The translations under genes and the position numbers were made by a program. 64,000 bases of DNA. Origin: Sinosporangium album. Lineage in GTDB: Bacteria; Actinomycetota; Actinomycetes; Streptosporangiales; Streptosporangiaceae. A model generated the notes under the pieces. It saw nothing but the letters and a program-made list of their open reading frames with translations. It did no database searches and was not told the DNA's origin. Numbering within the stretch: position 1 is the stretch's first letter; each line of letters opens with the position of its first letter. The stretch covers positions 1-64,000 of the forward strand of contig NZ_FNCN01000001.1 in the NCBI RefSeq assembly GCF_900100605.1. Reading direction: 5' to 3'. Shown piece by piece: positions 26,034 through 34,961 of the stretch.

Positions 26034-27355
26034 CGCGGGCGCGGGACGCGGCGCGCGACGTCCTGGGGCAGGTGCGCGCCCACCTGTCGCCGCGGCTGGC
26101 GCTCGTCTACGGCATGAACGGAGCGGGCGCCGTGGAGGCGGGCGGCGCCGGGGCCCGGGTCGACCTGTCCGACGGGCGGTCCGCCCTGGACTTCGGCAGC
26201 TACGCCGTCACCCTGCTCGGCCGGCGCCACCCCGATGTGGTGCGCGCGGTCGTCGCCGAACTGGAGACGATGGCCGTCTCCACCCGCGTCCTCGCCAACG
26301 GCACCACCGCACACTTCGCGGCCCGACTGGCCGACTACGCCGACCCCGGCCGGTTGACCCGCGTGTGGCTGGGCCTGAACGGGTCGGACGCCGTAGAGGC
26401 CGCTCTCAAGCTCGCGCGGCTCGCCACCGGCCGCAGCCGTGTCGTGGCCGTGGAGGGCGCCTACCACGGCAAGTCGATGGGGGCGCTCGCCGCCACGTCC
26501 AACCACCGCTACCGCCGATCCCTCGAACCGCTGCTGGGCGGCGTGACGCACCTGCCCGCCGACGCGGCGGCGGTGCCCGGGGCGTTCGAGCCCGGCGACG
26601 TCGCCGCCGTGATCGTCGAGCCCGTCCAGGGCGAGGGCGGGGTCAAGCCCCTCGACCCGGCCTTCCTCACCGCTCTGGCCGCCGCGGCCCGCAAGCACGG
26701 CGCCTTCCTGATCGCCGACGAGATCCAGACGGGTCTGCGCCGGTGCGGCGAGCGGGCGCTCAGCGTCTCGCTGGGCCTGCGGCCCGACGCGGTGCTGTAC
26801 GGCAAGGCGCTCGGCGGCGGCGTGCAGCCCCTGTCCGCCCTGGTGGCGACCGAGGAGCTGTACGCGCCCCTGGCGGCGGACCCGTTCGTGCACACGACGA
26901 CGTTCTCCGGCCACCCCCTCGGCGCCGCGGCCGGGGCCGCCGCGCTGCGCGCGGTGGAGGAGCTCGCGCCCCGGGGCACGCGTCTGGCCGCTCTCCTGGC
27001 CGGCGGCCTGGAGCGGCTCAAGCGCCGCCATCCCGGCCTGGTCACCGCGGTGCGCGGGCGGGGCCTGCTGTGGGGTGTGGAGTTCGGCCCGGCGGGGGCG
27101 GCCGGCGATGTGCTGCTGGAGCTCACCCGGCGCGGCCTCATCGTCTCCCCCTGCTTGGGCCGGCCGGAGGTGATCCGCCTCGTCCCGCCCCTGGTCGCCG
27201 GCGACGACCAGGTGGAGGAGGCGCTGGACATCCTCGACGCGACATGCGCGGCCGTTCCCGACGAGTTCCGTTCCGCCGCGCGGAACAGCGCTGACGTCCG
27301 CGACGGCGCGATAGGTTCCCGGGAGGTGGTGCCCCCGGCCCGGAGGGTCCCGTGA
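26030..27355 (+). CDS. Class III (omega) aminotransferase
   Basis: 441 residues. PLP lysine K259 in VLYGKALGGGVQPLSAL, Asp230 in LIADEIQTGLRRCG, cofactor-phosphate region LGLNGSDAVEAALKLARLAT. Resembles ornithine/diaminobutyrate/lysine omega-aminotransferases. The last 35 residues form a tail without family resemblance. It could install an amino group on an oxidised sugar carbon or make a diamino acid. It overlaps the TruD-like gene (ATGA), so both are produced together. Confidence 0.85.
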   Translation: MTRARDAARDVLGQVRAHLSPRLALVYGMNGAGAVEAGGAGARVDLSDGRSALDFGSYAVTLLGRRHPDVVRAVVAELETMAVSTRVLANGTTAHFAARLADYADPGRLTRVWLGLNGSDAVEAALKLARLATGRSRVVAVEGAYHGKSMGALAATSNHRYRRSLEPLLGGVTHLPADAAAVPGAFEPGDVAAVIVEPVQGEGGVKPLDPAFLTALAAAARKHGAFLIADEIQTGLRRCGERALSVSLGLRPDAVLYGKALGGGVQPLSALVATEELYAPLAADPFVHTTTFSGHPLGAAAGAAALRAVEELAPRGTRLAALLAGGLERLKRRHPGLVTAVRGRGLLWGVEFGPAGAAGDVLLELTRRGLIVSPCLGRPEVIRLVPPLVAGDDQVEEALDILDATCAAVPDEFRSAARNSADVRDGAIGSREVVPPARRVP

Positions 27356-27450
27356 CGGGACCGCCGAGCGCACCGCCCCGGCCCGGTCCGACACGGGCGG
27401 GCCGCGTCCGGCCCCGGCCGTCCCTGCGCGCGATGAGGAGTGGAAACACC

Positions 27451-28194
27451 ATGGACTGTCCCACGAGTTATGAGGACTTCGCCCTTCAGTACGACAAGGG
27501 CAGCGCGGACAACGTCTACAACGCCTTGCTCGACCGCCCCGCCGTCCAGAGCAAGTGCCCTCCTTTGGAGGGGCGGCGCGTGCTCGAGGCCGGGTGCGCG
27601 GGCGGACGGCTGACGCAGTGGCTGGTGGACCAGGAAGCCCGGGTCGTCGCCGTGGACGCGAGCCCCACCCTGGTGGGCCTCGCCCACGAGCGGCTGGGCG
27701 ACCGGGCGGAGCTGCGGGTGCACGACATCGCGCAGCCGTTCGACTTCCTGCCCGACGCGTCGGTCGACGTCGTGGTGTCCTCCCTCACGCTGCACTACCT
27801 CAAGGACTGGGTCCCGGCCCTGGCCGAGTTCCGGCGCGTCCTCGCGCCGGGCGGCACCGTGGTGATGTCCACGCACCATCCGCTGAACGACTTCGAGATC
27901 TCCCCCAGCGGCGACTACTTCCGCGTGGAGGAACTCCGCGACGAGTGGCCGAGTTTCGGGCCGCCCACCCCGGTGGTCCGGTTCTACCGGCGGCCCCTCG
28001 GCCGCATGATCGCCGACGTACACCACGCCGGGCTCGTGCTGCGCGACCTCTACGAGCCGCGGGCCGAACCCGCCCAGCGGGAGCGGTTCGGAGAACGGTT
28101 CGACAAACTCTCACGCAAGCCGTGGTTCCTCGTGCTGGTCCTCGGTCACCCGGGTGACCCGCATGAGGGGGGGCTTGCACACCCCGCCGGGTGA
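27451..28194 (+). CDS. Class I SAM-dependent methyltransferase
   Basis: 247 residues from ATG 27451, chosen for GATGAGGAG upstream; an in-frame GTG at 27352 overlapping the previous stop is the alternative and would add 33 unordered residues. SAM motif I is VLEAGCAGGRLTQWL, post-I VVAVDASPTLVGLA, motif II ASVDVVVSSLTLHYL, motif III VLAPGGTVVMSTHH. It belongs to the Methyltransf_11 group, suitable for O-methylation of a sugar hydroxyl (malayamycin A carries an O-methyl group). Confidence 0.8.
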   Translation: MDCPTSYEDFALQYDKGSADNVYNALLDRPAVQSKCPPLEGRRVLEAGCAGGRLTQWLVDQEARVVAVDASPTLVGLAHERLGDRAELRVHDIAQPFDFLPDASVDVVVSSLTLHYLKDWVPALAEFRRVLAPGGTVVMSTHHPLNDFEISPSGDYFRVEELRDEWPSFGPPTPVVRFYRRPLGRMIADVHHAGLVLRDLYEPRAEPAQRERFGERFDKLSRKPWFLVLVLGHPGDPHEGGLAHPAG

Positions 28195-28227
28195 TGCCGC
28201 CCGGCTGACCACCCGAGGAGCAGCCAC

Positions 28228-29676
28228 GTGCTGAACTCTCCATCCGCCCCCGCCGCCGCGCGGGGCACGCACCCTGACGGGGGCCGCTCCGGCGCGCCGC
28301 CGGATTACTGGGACGTCCTGGGCGGGCCGCCGGTCCCGCGGCCCGTGCTCACGATGGGGGGCTTCAAGCACCTCCTCGTCCCGTGCCTGGCCGCCGCCTG
28401 CCTGTCCGACCACCCCTGGCACATCGGCAACGCGCCGCGGATCGAGGACCGCAGGGTGCTCTCCGCGGTGCTGCGCCACCTCGGCGCCGCGGTCGAGGAC
28501 CGGGGGCCGCGTGTCACGGTCGACGCGTCCGGGTTGAGCGGCACCCACATCCCCGCCCACTGGAGCGCCGCCGTACACGGCGGCATCTACCTGCTGCCGG
28601 CACTGCTGGCGGCACGCGGAGAGGTCACCTCCGGTCTCCACGGCGGATGCGCGATCGGCGGCGGGGCGCAAGGCTCCCGGCCGCTGTCCCACGTGGCGTC
28701 GGTGCTGGAGCGTTTCGGCGCCGTGTGCGAGGCCGACGCCGGCGGATTCCGCGCCAAATGCGGGCCGGGCGGGCTGCGAGGCACGTGGATCGACCTCGCG
28801 GGCTACGCCCGGACGGAGCCCGCCACCGGCACGCCCACCGGCCCCCACTACTCCGGGGCCACCAAGACGGCCCTGCTCGCCGCGGTCACCGCACGCGGGA
28901 CGACGGTGTTGCGCAACCCATATCCCAAGCCGGACGCGCTGGAGCTGGCGCGCCTGCTGGGGCAGGCGGGAGCGCAGATCGAGATCTCCCCCGGGCGGAT
29001 CACCGTGGAGGGGCTCGGCGGCCCGCTCGGCGGCGCCGATATCACCCTCCCGTCCGACCTGATGGAAGTCGTCACCTTCATCGCCTGGGCGGTCCACCTG
29101 CGCCGCGAAGTGGAGCTGGTGGTGGAGCGGCCGGACCTGCTCAAGGCCGGGCTGGCCTCCGAGCTGGCCCTCCTGTCCGAGATGGGCGTGCCGCTGGAGT
29201 GGGACGGGCCGCGGCTGCGGGTCCGGCCCGCCGAACGTCTCCGAGCCGTCCGGGTGCTGGCCTCCTCGCACCACGTCTACAGCGACGCGGGCCCGCTGTT
29301 CGCGCTGATGCTGCTGGGAGCCGACGCGCCGTCGCGGCTGACCGACGACGTGTGGGGCGACCGCTTCGGCTACGCCGACGGGCTGCGCGGCATGGGTGCG
29401 CGGCTGACGCGGGACGGCAACGACCTCCTCATCCGCCCCGGCCCGCTGCGGCCGGCCGCGGGACCGCTCGTGGCGACCGACCTCAGAGCCGCCGCGACCC
29501 TCCTCCTCGCCGCGCTGGGCACCGAAACCCCGCAGCGCGTCCACGGCGTCACGCATCTGGCACGAGGCTACGAGGACCTGCCGGCCAAACTGGCCGCCCT
29601 CGGAGCACGCATCGACATCGACCCGCGCACCGACGCGCACAACGACACACCGAACGGGACGGGAGAGGCGTCATGA
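28228..29676 (+). CDS. Enolpyruvyltransferase (NikO/MalO-like, MurA fold)
   Basis: 482 residues from GTG 28228 with GAGGAG upstream. The EPSP/MurA fold is shown by MGGFKHLLVPCLAA (Lys47 corresponding to the MurA GxKNxxLP lysine), PHYSGATKTALLAAVTARGT, an inside-out pseudo-repeat, and SDAGPLFALMLLGAD, VWGDRFGYADGLRGMG, ATDLRAAATLLLAALG (the DLRAxA signature). NikO/PolA transfers enolpyruvate from PEP to the 3'-OH of UMP; MalO prefers pseudouridine 5'-phosphate. With a TruD-like gene in the same operon, the latter substrate is likely. A housekeeping MurA role is unlikely because of context and divergence. Confidence 0.85.
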   Translation: MLNSPSAPAAARGTHPDGGRSGAPPDYWDVLGGPPVPRPVLTMGGFKHLLVPCLAAACLSDHPWHIGNAPRIEDRRVLSAVLRHLGAAVEDRGPRVTVDASGLSGTHIPAHWSAAVHGGIYLLPALLAARGEVTSGLHGGCAIGGGAQGSRPLSHVASVLERFGAVCEADAGGFRAKCGPGGLRGTWIDLAGYARTEPATGTPTGPHYSGATKTALLAAVTARGTTVLRNPYPKPDALELARLLGQAGAQIEISPGRITVEGLGGPLGGADITLPSDLMEVVTFIAWAVHLRREVELVVERPDLLKAGLASELALLSEMGVPLEWDGPRLRVRPAERLRAVRVLASSHHVYSDAGPLFALMLLGADAPSRLTDDVWGDRFGYADGLRGMGARLTRDGNDLLIRPGPLRPAAGPLVATDLRAAATLLLAALGTETPQRVHGVTHLARGYEDLPAKLAALGARIDIDPRTDAHNDTPNGTGEAS

Positions 29677-30338
29677 CGACCACCGCGGTGCTCGACTGGG
29701 ACGCCATCGCCCGCACCGACATGGCCGGCGCCCCCTTCGCCTGGGGCCTCGTGAGGGACTCCGTCCCCCAGATCGCGACGCGGCGGGCGCTCGCCGCGCA
29801 GTTCCCCACGGAGGGGTTCACGCTCACCGAGCGGGCCGCGGGCACCGCGGCCGGAAAGGGCTACCGCACCTGGAACCTGTCGCTCGTCCAAGACGGCCTG
29901 GTGAACGAGGAGACCGTGCGCGGGCTCACGCCGCTGTGGCGCGGCCTCGTCGATTCCCTTCTCGGCGACGCCTACCGTACGGCGGTCGCCGCGGCCACCG
30001 GCCAAGACCTCGACGCCTGCACCCTGGAGGTGCGCGCCGTACGCTACGGCGCCGGATCGTGGATCGACCCGCACACCGACCGCGCCGACAAGATCGTCAC
30101 CCAGACGTGGTACTTCAACGAGGGCTGGCGCGAGGCGTGGAGCGGAGCGCTGCGCATCCTGCGCTCCCCGTCCGCGGACGACGTCGCGGCCGAGGTACTC
30201 CCCGGTCTGACCGACTCGGTGCTGCTCGTCCCCTCCCCGCACTCCTGGCACACGGTGATGCCGGTCGCCGCCGAGGCGGAGCAGCAGCGGCACGTGCTGC
30301 TGGTGCACTTCGTCTCCAAGGATCGGACCACGTGGTGA
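29673..30338 (+). CDS. Fe(II)/2-oxoglutarate oxygenase, prolyl-4-hydroxylase type (copy 1)
   Basis: 221 residues, ATGA overlap with the enolpyruvyltransferase. Fe ligands His134 and Asp136 in GAGSWIDPHTDRADK and His193 in SPHSWHTVMPV; Arg206 may bind 2-oxoglutarate. The core is paralogous to the oxygenase at 38660: YGAGSWIDPHTD against YGASCWLDPHVD, and WYFNEGW against LYFNESW. Fe/2OG enzymes oxidise and cleave the octosyl sugar in polyoxin/nikkomycin aminohexuronate formation, so sugar oxidation is the favoured role. Confidence 0.75.
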   Translation: MTTTAVLDWDAIARTDMAGAPFAWGLVRDSVPQIATRRALAAQFPTEGFTLTERAAGTAAGKGYRTWNLSLVQDGLVNEETVRGLTPLWRGLVDSLLGDAYRTAVAAATGQDLDACTLEVRAVRYGAGSWIDPHTDRADKIVTQTWYFNEGWREAWSGALRILRSPSADDVAAEVLPGLTDSVLLVPSPHSWHTVMPVAAEAEQQRHVLLVHFVSKDRTTW

Positions 30339-31300
30339 CCCCGGCCGCGGAGGCGCAGGGCCGTACAGGCCGTACAGAGCAGACCGGCCGGACCGACCAG
30401 CGGGACGTGCAGTACCACTACCACCGGGGGCTGTTTCCGGCCATGCACGACTGGGAGCGCACCGAACGCTCCATCGTCGAGTTCACCGGGGAGAACGGTC
30501 CGAAAGGCCTGCTGGGGCTCGACCAGATGGGCCATTTCGGCCCGCAGGGGTGCGACCTCGTCGCCGCCGCCGTCCGCGACGCCCTGCCCCACGCCACGAC
30601 CCACGCCACCACCTGCGCCGCGACCCGTGCCGCGATCGACCTGTGCGAACTGGGCAGCGGGTTCGGCGGCGCGCTGCGCTATCTGACCGACGCGCTGGCC
30701 TCCGGCGGCGTCGCCGTCCGCACGGTGTACGGCGTCGACCTCGTACCCGAGCACTGCGAGGTCAGCCGGCGCATCAGCGCGGCGCAGCACCGTACGAACC
30801 TGACCGAGATCTGCGCCGACGCCGCGCACGTGCCCCTGCCGGACGCCTCGCTCGACGTCGTCGCCGTCACCGGCTCCATGCCGCACTTCCCCCGGCCCGG
30901 CGCGGTGCTGCGCGAGGCCGCCCGACTGCTGCGCCCCGGCGGAACGCTCGTCATCACCGAGGAGGTCAGCCTGGCGCCCGCGGGGCGGCGGCCGTCCGCG
31001 GCCTTCCACGAGGTGCACCCTCCCGACGTCTTCTTCACCACCCCGCTGCCGGACCGGCTGCGGCAGCTCGACGAGGCGGACTTCACCGACGTGTCCACCC
31101 GCGACCTGCGCGACTGGGCGGTCGCGCTGCTGCGGGACCGGCTGAAGGTGGTGCGCGTCTTCCGGGGCAGCGTCGCCGGCATCTACGGCGACAAGCCGGT
31201 GGACCTCATCGAACGCACGCTGACCACGGCCCGGGAGGAATACCTCGCGGGACGGCTGCTCCCCATGCTCGTGACGGCCCGACGCGCCGGACCGGCCTGA
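30335..31300 (+). CDS. Class I SAM-dependent methyltransferase
   Basis: 321 residues from GTG 30335 (GTGA overlap). An N-terminal unordered stretch precedes VQYHYHRGLFPAMHDWERTE; SAM motif I is IDLCELGSGFGGALRYLTDA, then VYGVDLVPEHCEVSRRI, and VVAVTGSMPHFPRPG. It resembles sarcosine/dimethylglycine-type and small-molecule O-/N-methyltransferases. Second methyltransferase of the arm, so the product may carry two methyl groups or one enzyme may act on an amine. Confidence 0.75.
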   Translation: MTPAAEAQGRTGRTEQTGRTDQRDVQYHYHRGLFPAMHDWERTERSIVEFTGENGPKGLLGLDQMGHFGPQGCDLVAAAVRDALPHATTHATTCAATRAAIDLCELGSGFGGALRYLTDALASGGVAVRTVYGVDLVPEHCEVSRRISAAQHRTNLTEICADAAHVPLPDASLDVVAVTGSMPHFPRPGAVLREAARLLRPGGTLVITEEVSLAPAGRRPSAAFHEVHPPDVFFTTPLPDRLRQLDEADFTDVSTRDLRDWAVALLRDRLKVVRVFRGSVAGIYGDKPVDLIERTLTTAREEYLAGRLLPMLVTARRAGPA

Positions 31301-31301
31301 G

Positions 31302-32438
31302 ATGGCGCCGGCAGCGCCCCCCGGCCGAGCCGCCACAGCCGACTGGGGGCCCGTCACCTGGACCTACACCGCCGAGGACGCCCCCGAGGCGGTACGGGTC
31401 GAAGCCGGCCTCGCGACGTCCGGACCGTCCCCCTGGCCGGCTCACGACCGCGTACCGCTGCGCGTCCGGTCCGCGCGGCACACCGCCGGGCTCGAACGGC
31501 TGGAGCAGGCCGCCGGCGGCCTGCTCCGGCGGCTGCGCGAGGAGTACTACCGGCCCGCGCCGGACGGGGCATGGGTGCGCTGCGACCGGCGCCCGCCCCA
31601 CGCGGCAGAGCCCGGCCTGCCGCGCCACGCGCTGGCACCCGGAGAGGGCCGGTGGGTGATCCTGCACGAGGACGGCACAGGCGCGGCGACCCGCGCGAAA
31701 GTCGGCGACATCGCGCTGCGCGCGCTGGTGGCGGCCGAGCTCACGGCCCGCGGCGGGGTCACCGTACACGCCTCCGCCGCCACCGACGGTGCAGGGCGGG
31801 CGGTGGCCTTCCTCGGCGACCCCGGCGCCGGCAAGAGCACGCTCGCCCTGCACCTCGCCCGGACCGGCGGCGGGTTCCTCAGCGGCGACCGCACCGTCCT
31901 CGTCCCCGGCCCGGGCGGCTGGTGGGCCGTCACCAGCGGGCTGCTGCCGCGGTTCCGCTGGGGCACGCTCGACGGGCTCGGCCTGGGCGACCAGGTGCGC
32001 GACGCCGTACTGCTGCGCCACGGCGACGCCCGGCGACGCGTGGGCGACCTCCCCCGCACACCCGCGAAGGTCGTCTTCACCCCCCGGGAGGCCGAAGGCG
32101 TCCTCGGCGCCCGCACCCTCGACTGCGCCCCGCTCGGGCGGCTCGTCGTGCTGTACGGCACGCGCCGGGACAGCCCGGCCGCCCACGCGCTCGGCCACCG
32201 GCAGGCCCTCGCGGCCGTCCGCGAACACCTACTGCCCTCCGACGCCGGATGCCTGGAGCGCCCACCTCGCGATCCCGCCCACCTCCCCCCTCTCGGGCAC
32301 GAGGTCACCGCGCTCGCCCTCGCCTGGGACCCCCTCAGGCACCCGGCCGGGGAGGCCCTCGCCGCCGCCCTGGGGGACGGGCCCGGTACGGCGGAAGCCC
32401 CCTCGGCCGACCATGACCACCCGGCGACAGCCCCATGA
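31302..32438 (+). CDS. HPr-kinase-like P-loop kinase (copy 1)
   Basis: 378 residues, start one base after the previous stop. Walker A at 172-179 in AFLGDPGAGKSTLALHLA, followed by GGFLSGDRTVLV (193-201), the HprK/PEP-carboxykinase-like arrangement. The first 150 residues form a beta-rich N-domain with HASAATDGAGRAV. Such proteins phosphorylate small molecules or peptides. In polyoxin/nikkomycin biosynthesis a kinase adds a cryptic 2'-phosphate that is later removed. Two HprK-like genes and two Cys-phosphatases in one operon fit such a scheme. Confidence 0.7.
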   Translation: MAPAAPPGRAATADWGPVTWTYTAEDAPEAVRVEAGLATSGPSPWPAHDRVPLRVRSARHTAGLERLEQAAGGLLRRLREEYYRPAPDGAWVRCDRRPPHAAEPGLPRHALAPGEGRWVILHEDGTGAATRAKVGDIALRALVAAELTARGGVTVHASAATDGAGRAVAFLGDPGAGKSTLALHLARTGGGFLSGDRTVLVPGPGGWWAVTSGLLPRFRWGTLDGLGLGDQVRDAVLLRHGDARRRVGDLPRTPAKVVFTPREAEGVLGARTLDCAPLGRLVVLYGTRRDSPAAHALGHRQALAAVREHLLPSDAGCLERPPRDPAHLPPLGHEVTALALAWDPLRHPAGEALAAALGDGPGTAEAPSADHDHPATAP

Positions 32439-33841
32439 CGGGTCCCACGCCCGGACGGCCCCCGTACGGCGGGAACCCCGCCGGCCGACCACCCGACGGC
32501 CACGCCATACCGGAACCCGCGGCCGGACAACACCCATACGACAGGAGCCCCGGGGACCGGCCACCCAGAGGCCGTGCCCTGCCAGGGCTAGCGGGGCCGT
32601 TGGGGCTTCTGCTCGGAGCCGTCCTGCAGAGCGCTTCGTGCGCGGCGGCCGTTCTGCTGCCCGCCCGCTCGGCGGGGGCGGCGGTCTGCTGGCTCGGCGG
32701 ATGCTGGCTGCTGTACCGGGCAGGCGCGGCTCTGCGTGAGGCGGCGGAGGCGCCCACCGCCCGATCCCGAGACCGGGAGGCCCGCAGCCGGCTGCTGCGA
32801 TCCGTGCAGCATCTCGTCACGGGCGCCCCGGGCGGTCCGGGCGGTCCGAACGGCCTGGGCGGCCTGGGCGGTCCGGGCGGTCCGAACGGCGCCCTGGATG
32901 CCTGGGAGGCCGTCGGCCCGCACCTGTACGCGGCGGCGGGCGTCGCGATCCGCTGGGAGCCCAAGCCCGGCCTGGCGGCCGTCGGCCTGGCGCGGCTCGG
33001 CAGCCGCGCGCTGACCGCCGCCGCGGTGTGCGCCGGGCTCGCCGCCGTCGCCCCCGCCGCCGCGGTGGCCCCGGCGTTGTGTACGGCCGGTGCCCTCGCC
33101 CTCGCGTTGCGGCCTTGGGGCCGCGGGGCGCGGGCCATGGGACGTGCCGGCTGGGAAGCCCGGCGCCGGGGCGGGCGGGTCGCCGCCGTACTCGCCGGTG
33201 TTCTGGCCGGGGCCGCTGCGCTGTCCCCTGCGCTGGGCGCGGCCCAGCGGCCGGATACGGCCGTGGGCATGCTGCTGGCCGGGCTCATCCTCGTTCCGTG
33301 CGTATACCGGCTGGGGACGGCCGACCTGACCGCCGTACGGCACTGGCGCGCGACCCGGAGGCATCTGGAGCAGGTCGAACGGGAAGCCGCGCGGTTCCCC
33401 GGCGGCACGGACGACCCGCCGCACAGCGGCCTCGTCACCGTGCCGGCGTGGCCGTACCGCCTGGGCTTCACCGACCTCGCCGAGAACGTGCACCTCGGTG
33501 CCCTCGCCCCCGACGACCGGGTGCCCGACCATCTGCCCCAGACCGTACGGCTGTGCGGCCTCGACGACGTGGCGCGCACCCTGCCCCACGGCTGGCGGAC
33601 CGTGCTGTCCGCCGAGTTCCGCGGCGGGGTCGACCTGGACGAGGACGGCTGGCGCCGCATCGAGGCGGCCCGGGTCAGCGCCCGCCTGGAGATCGGCACC
33701 CGCCTCGGAACGGGGGGCATGATGACCGTACGGCTGCTCGCACCCCCCGACCCGCCGCTGGCGGCGGTGCTCGCCCACTGGCGCTCCCATGCCGACGTGC
33801 GGGTCCTGTCCCAACCCGCACACCAGGAGGCCGCACCGTGA
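32435..33841 (+). CDS. Unknown multi-pass membrane protein with Gly/Pro repeat
   Basis: 468 residues, ATGA overlap with the kinase gene. No family recognised. A Pro-rich N-terminus is followed by hydrophobic segments at about 50-90, a Gly-Pro-Asn repeat (about 132-152), more membrane segments around 155-290, and a soluble C-domain (about 300-468; WPYRLGFTDLAENVHLGALA, WRTVLSAEFRGGVDLDEDGW). Perhaps part of a transport or self-protection system together with the following small membrane protein. Its last 25 codons are duplicated just downstream. Confidence 0.6.
   Translation: MTGPTPGRPPYGGNPAGRPPDGHAIPEPAAGQHPYDRSPGDRPPRGRALPGLAGPLGLLLGAVLQSASCAAAVLLPARSAGAAVCWLGGCWLLYRAGAALREAAEAPTARSRDREARSRLLRSVQHLVTGAPGGPGGPNGLGGLGGPGGPNGALDAWEAVGPHLYAAAGVAIRWEPKPGLAAVGLARLGSRALTAAAVCAGLAAVAPAAAVAPALCTAGALALALRPWGRGARAMGRAGWEARRRGGRVAAVLAGVLAGAAALSPALGAAQRPDTAVGMLLAGLILVPCVYRLGTADLTAVRHWRATRRHLEQVEREAARFPGGTDDPPHSGLVTVPAWPYRLGFTDLAENVHLGALAPDDRVPDHLPQTVRLCGLDDVARTLPHGWRTVLSAEFRGGVDLDEDGWRRIEAARVSARLEIGTRLGTGGMMTVRLLAPPDPPLAAVLAHWRSHADVRVLSQPAHQEAAP
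32829..32895 (+). repeat. Gly-Pro-Asn coding repeat
   Basis: A 9-base unit near GGCGGTCCG is iterated, with one 33-base block (ending in CCGAACGGC) duplicated inside it. It encodes GGPGGPNGLGGLGGPGGPNG in the cytosolic or external loop of the unknown membrane protein. In frame and without stops. Confidence 0.7.
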
Positions 33842-33940
33842 ACCGGAGCACTGCCACGACGGTACTCGCCCACTGGGGCTCCCACACCGGCATATGTGGC
33901 CGGTCCTGGCCCGCATACCGGGAGGCCACCCGGTGAACCT
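33764..33940 (+). repeat. 95-bp tandem duplication at a gene junction
   Basis: The end of the 468-residue gene (from GTGCTCGCCCACTGG at 33767 to its TGA and the next GTGAACC) is repeated with an offset of 95 bp (from GTACTCGCCCACTGG at 33862 to the TGA at 33936 and GTGAACC). Translations align: VLAHWRSHADVRVLSQPAHQ with VLAHWGSHTGICGRSWPAYR. Because 95 is not a multiple of three, the second copy became a separate small reading frame joined by GTGA on both sides. Confidence 0.8.
33838..33936 (+). CDS. 32-residue open frame born from the duplication
   Basis: GTG 33838 overlaps the preceding stop (GTGA), and its own stop overlaps the next GTG (GTGA), so ribosomes could pass through it by re-initiation. 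The product matches the C-terminal tail of the previous protein plus seven N-terminal residues. Probably no function of its own; it preserves translational coupling between the two membrane-protein genes. Confidence 0.4.
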   Translation: MNRSTATTVLAHWGSHTGICGRSWPAYREATR

Positions 33941-34715
33941 GCGCAGAGTGGACCGAGGCACGGCGACGCGGGACGCCATGGACCGAAGCTCGATGGACCA
34001 GGGCACTGCCACGGTGGTCGCGGCGGCGCTGCTGGGTGCGGCAGCCGCTCTGCTAGGGGCTGCCGCGGGAGCGGCGGTGTATACCGCGCAGGCCGGCACC
34101 TCGCCGTTGCCGCCGCTACTCGGCCTCACCGTGGCCCTCTGCTGTGCCCCGGCCGCCGACCGGTGGGCTGAGGCGTCGCAGGTCGCGGCCCGCTCGCCCG
34201 GCGAGGCGGCAGCCGTACGGCGTGCGCGCACGGCACGCCACATCGCCGACCGCTGCGCGCGGCTGGCGGTCGTCGGCGCCGTCCACCCGGTTCTGCTGCC
34301 CGCCCTGCTGCCGCTGTGCCGCGTCCTGCCGCCTCCGGCGGTCCCGGCGCTCGGCGGCGCGGACGCCGATGCGGCCCGGGCGGTGCGCAGGATCGTGCGC
34401 ACCGCCACCGAGCAGGATGCCCGCGCCTCCCCGTCGGGCGCGCTGCTGACGCGCCTTCTGCTGCGGCACCACACCCGGCTGTCGGCGCGGATAGCGGACG
34501 CGACCGCCCACGCGGCCGGCAGGGCGGCGCTGGAAGGGCTGCGCCGCCGCCTGCCGATGCTGTGCTCCCTCATGCTCGCGGCCATCGGACTCGCCGTGGC
34601 CGACCGCCTTCAGGCGGGTACGGCGGGGACCGCGGCGGCCGTCTGCGTCTTCCTCACGATCGTGACCACGCCCCTGACCGAAAGCACCCGGGCCGAGGGC
34701 GCACCTACCGCCTGA
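33933..34715 (+). CDS. Unknown membrane protein
   Basis: 260 residues from GTG 33933 (GTGA overlap). Hydrophobic segments at about 25-50, 55-75, 110-135 and 210-250; Ala/Leu/Arg-rich otherwise. No family recognised. Coupled to the 468-residue membrane protein through the mini-frame, so the two may form one complex. The following 246 bp (34716-34961) contain no gene and end in a strong ribosome site, so this closes a translational block. Confidence 0.55.
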   Translation: MNLRRVDRGTATRDAMDRSSMDQGTATVVAAALLGAAAALLGAAAGAAVYTAQAGTSPLPPLLGLTVALCCAPAADRWAEASQVAARSPGEAAAVRRARTARHIADRCARLAVVGAVHPVLLPALLPLCRVLPPPAVPALGGADADAARAVRRIVRTATEQDARASPSGALLTRLLLRHHTRLSARIADATAHAAGRAALEGLRRRLPMLCSLMLAAIGLAVADRLQAGTAGTAAAVCVFLTIVTTPLTESTRAEGAPTA

Positions 34716-34961
34716 CACCGGCGGCGTCGCGCTGTGCCCTTCCGAAGTTCCGACGTTCCGGGCGTTCCGCCTCGTGGACCATTCGCCCTTTCACCCCAAT
34801 CACCGTTCCACTGTGAGAGAAGCCCACTTCCCCGACGCGTATCCGGCGGGGAAGGATCGCACCATCCGGCCGCCGCCGCATCCGGCAGGCAGGCCGCGCA
34901 CCGCTTTGCGCCCACTCCGGCCGAACCCCCGCGCTTTCCCCCTCTGCCCAAAAGGAGGCCC

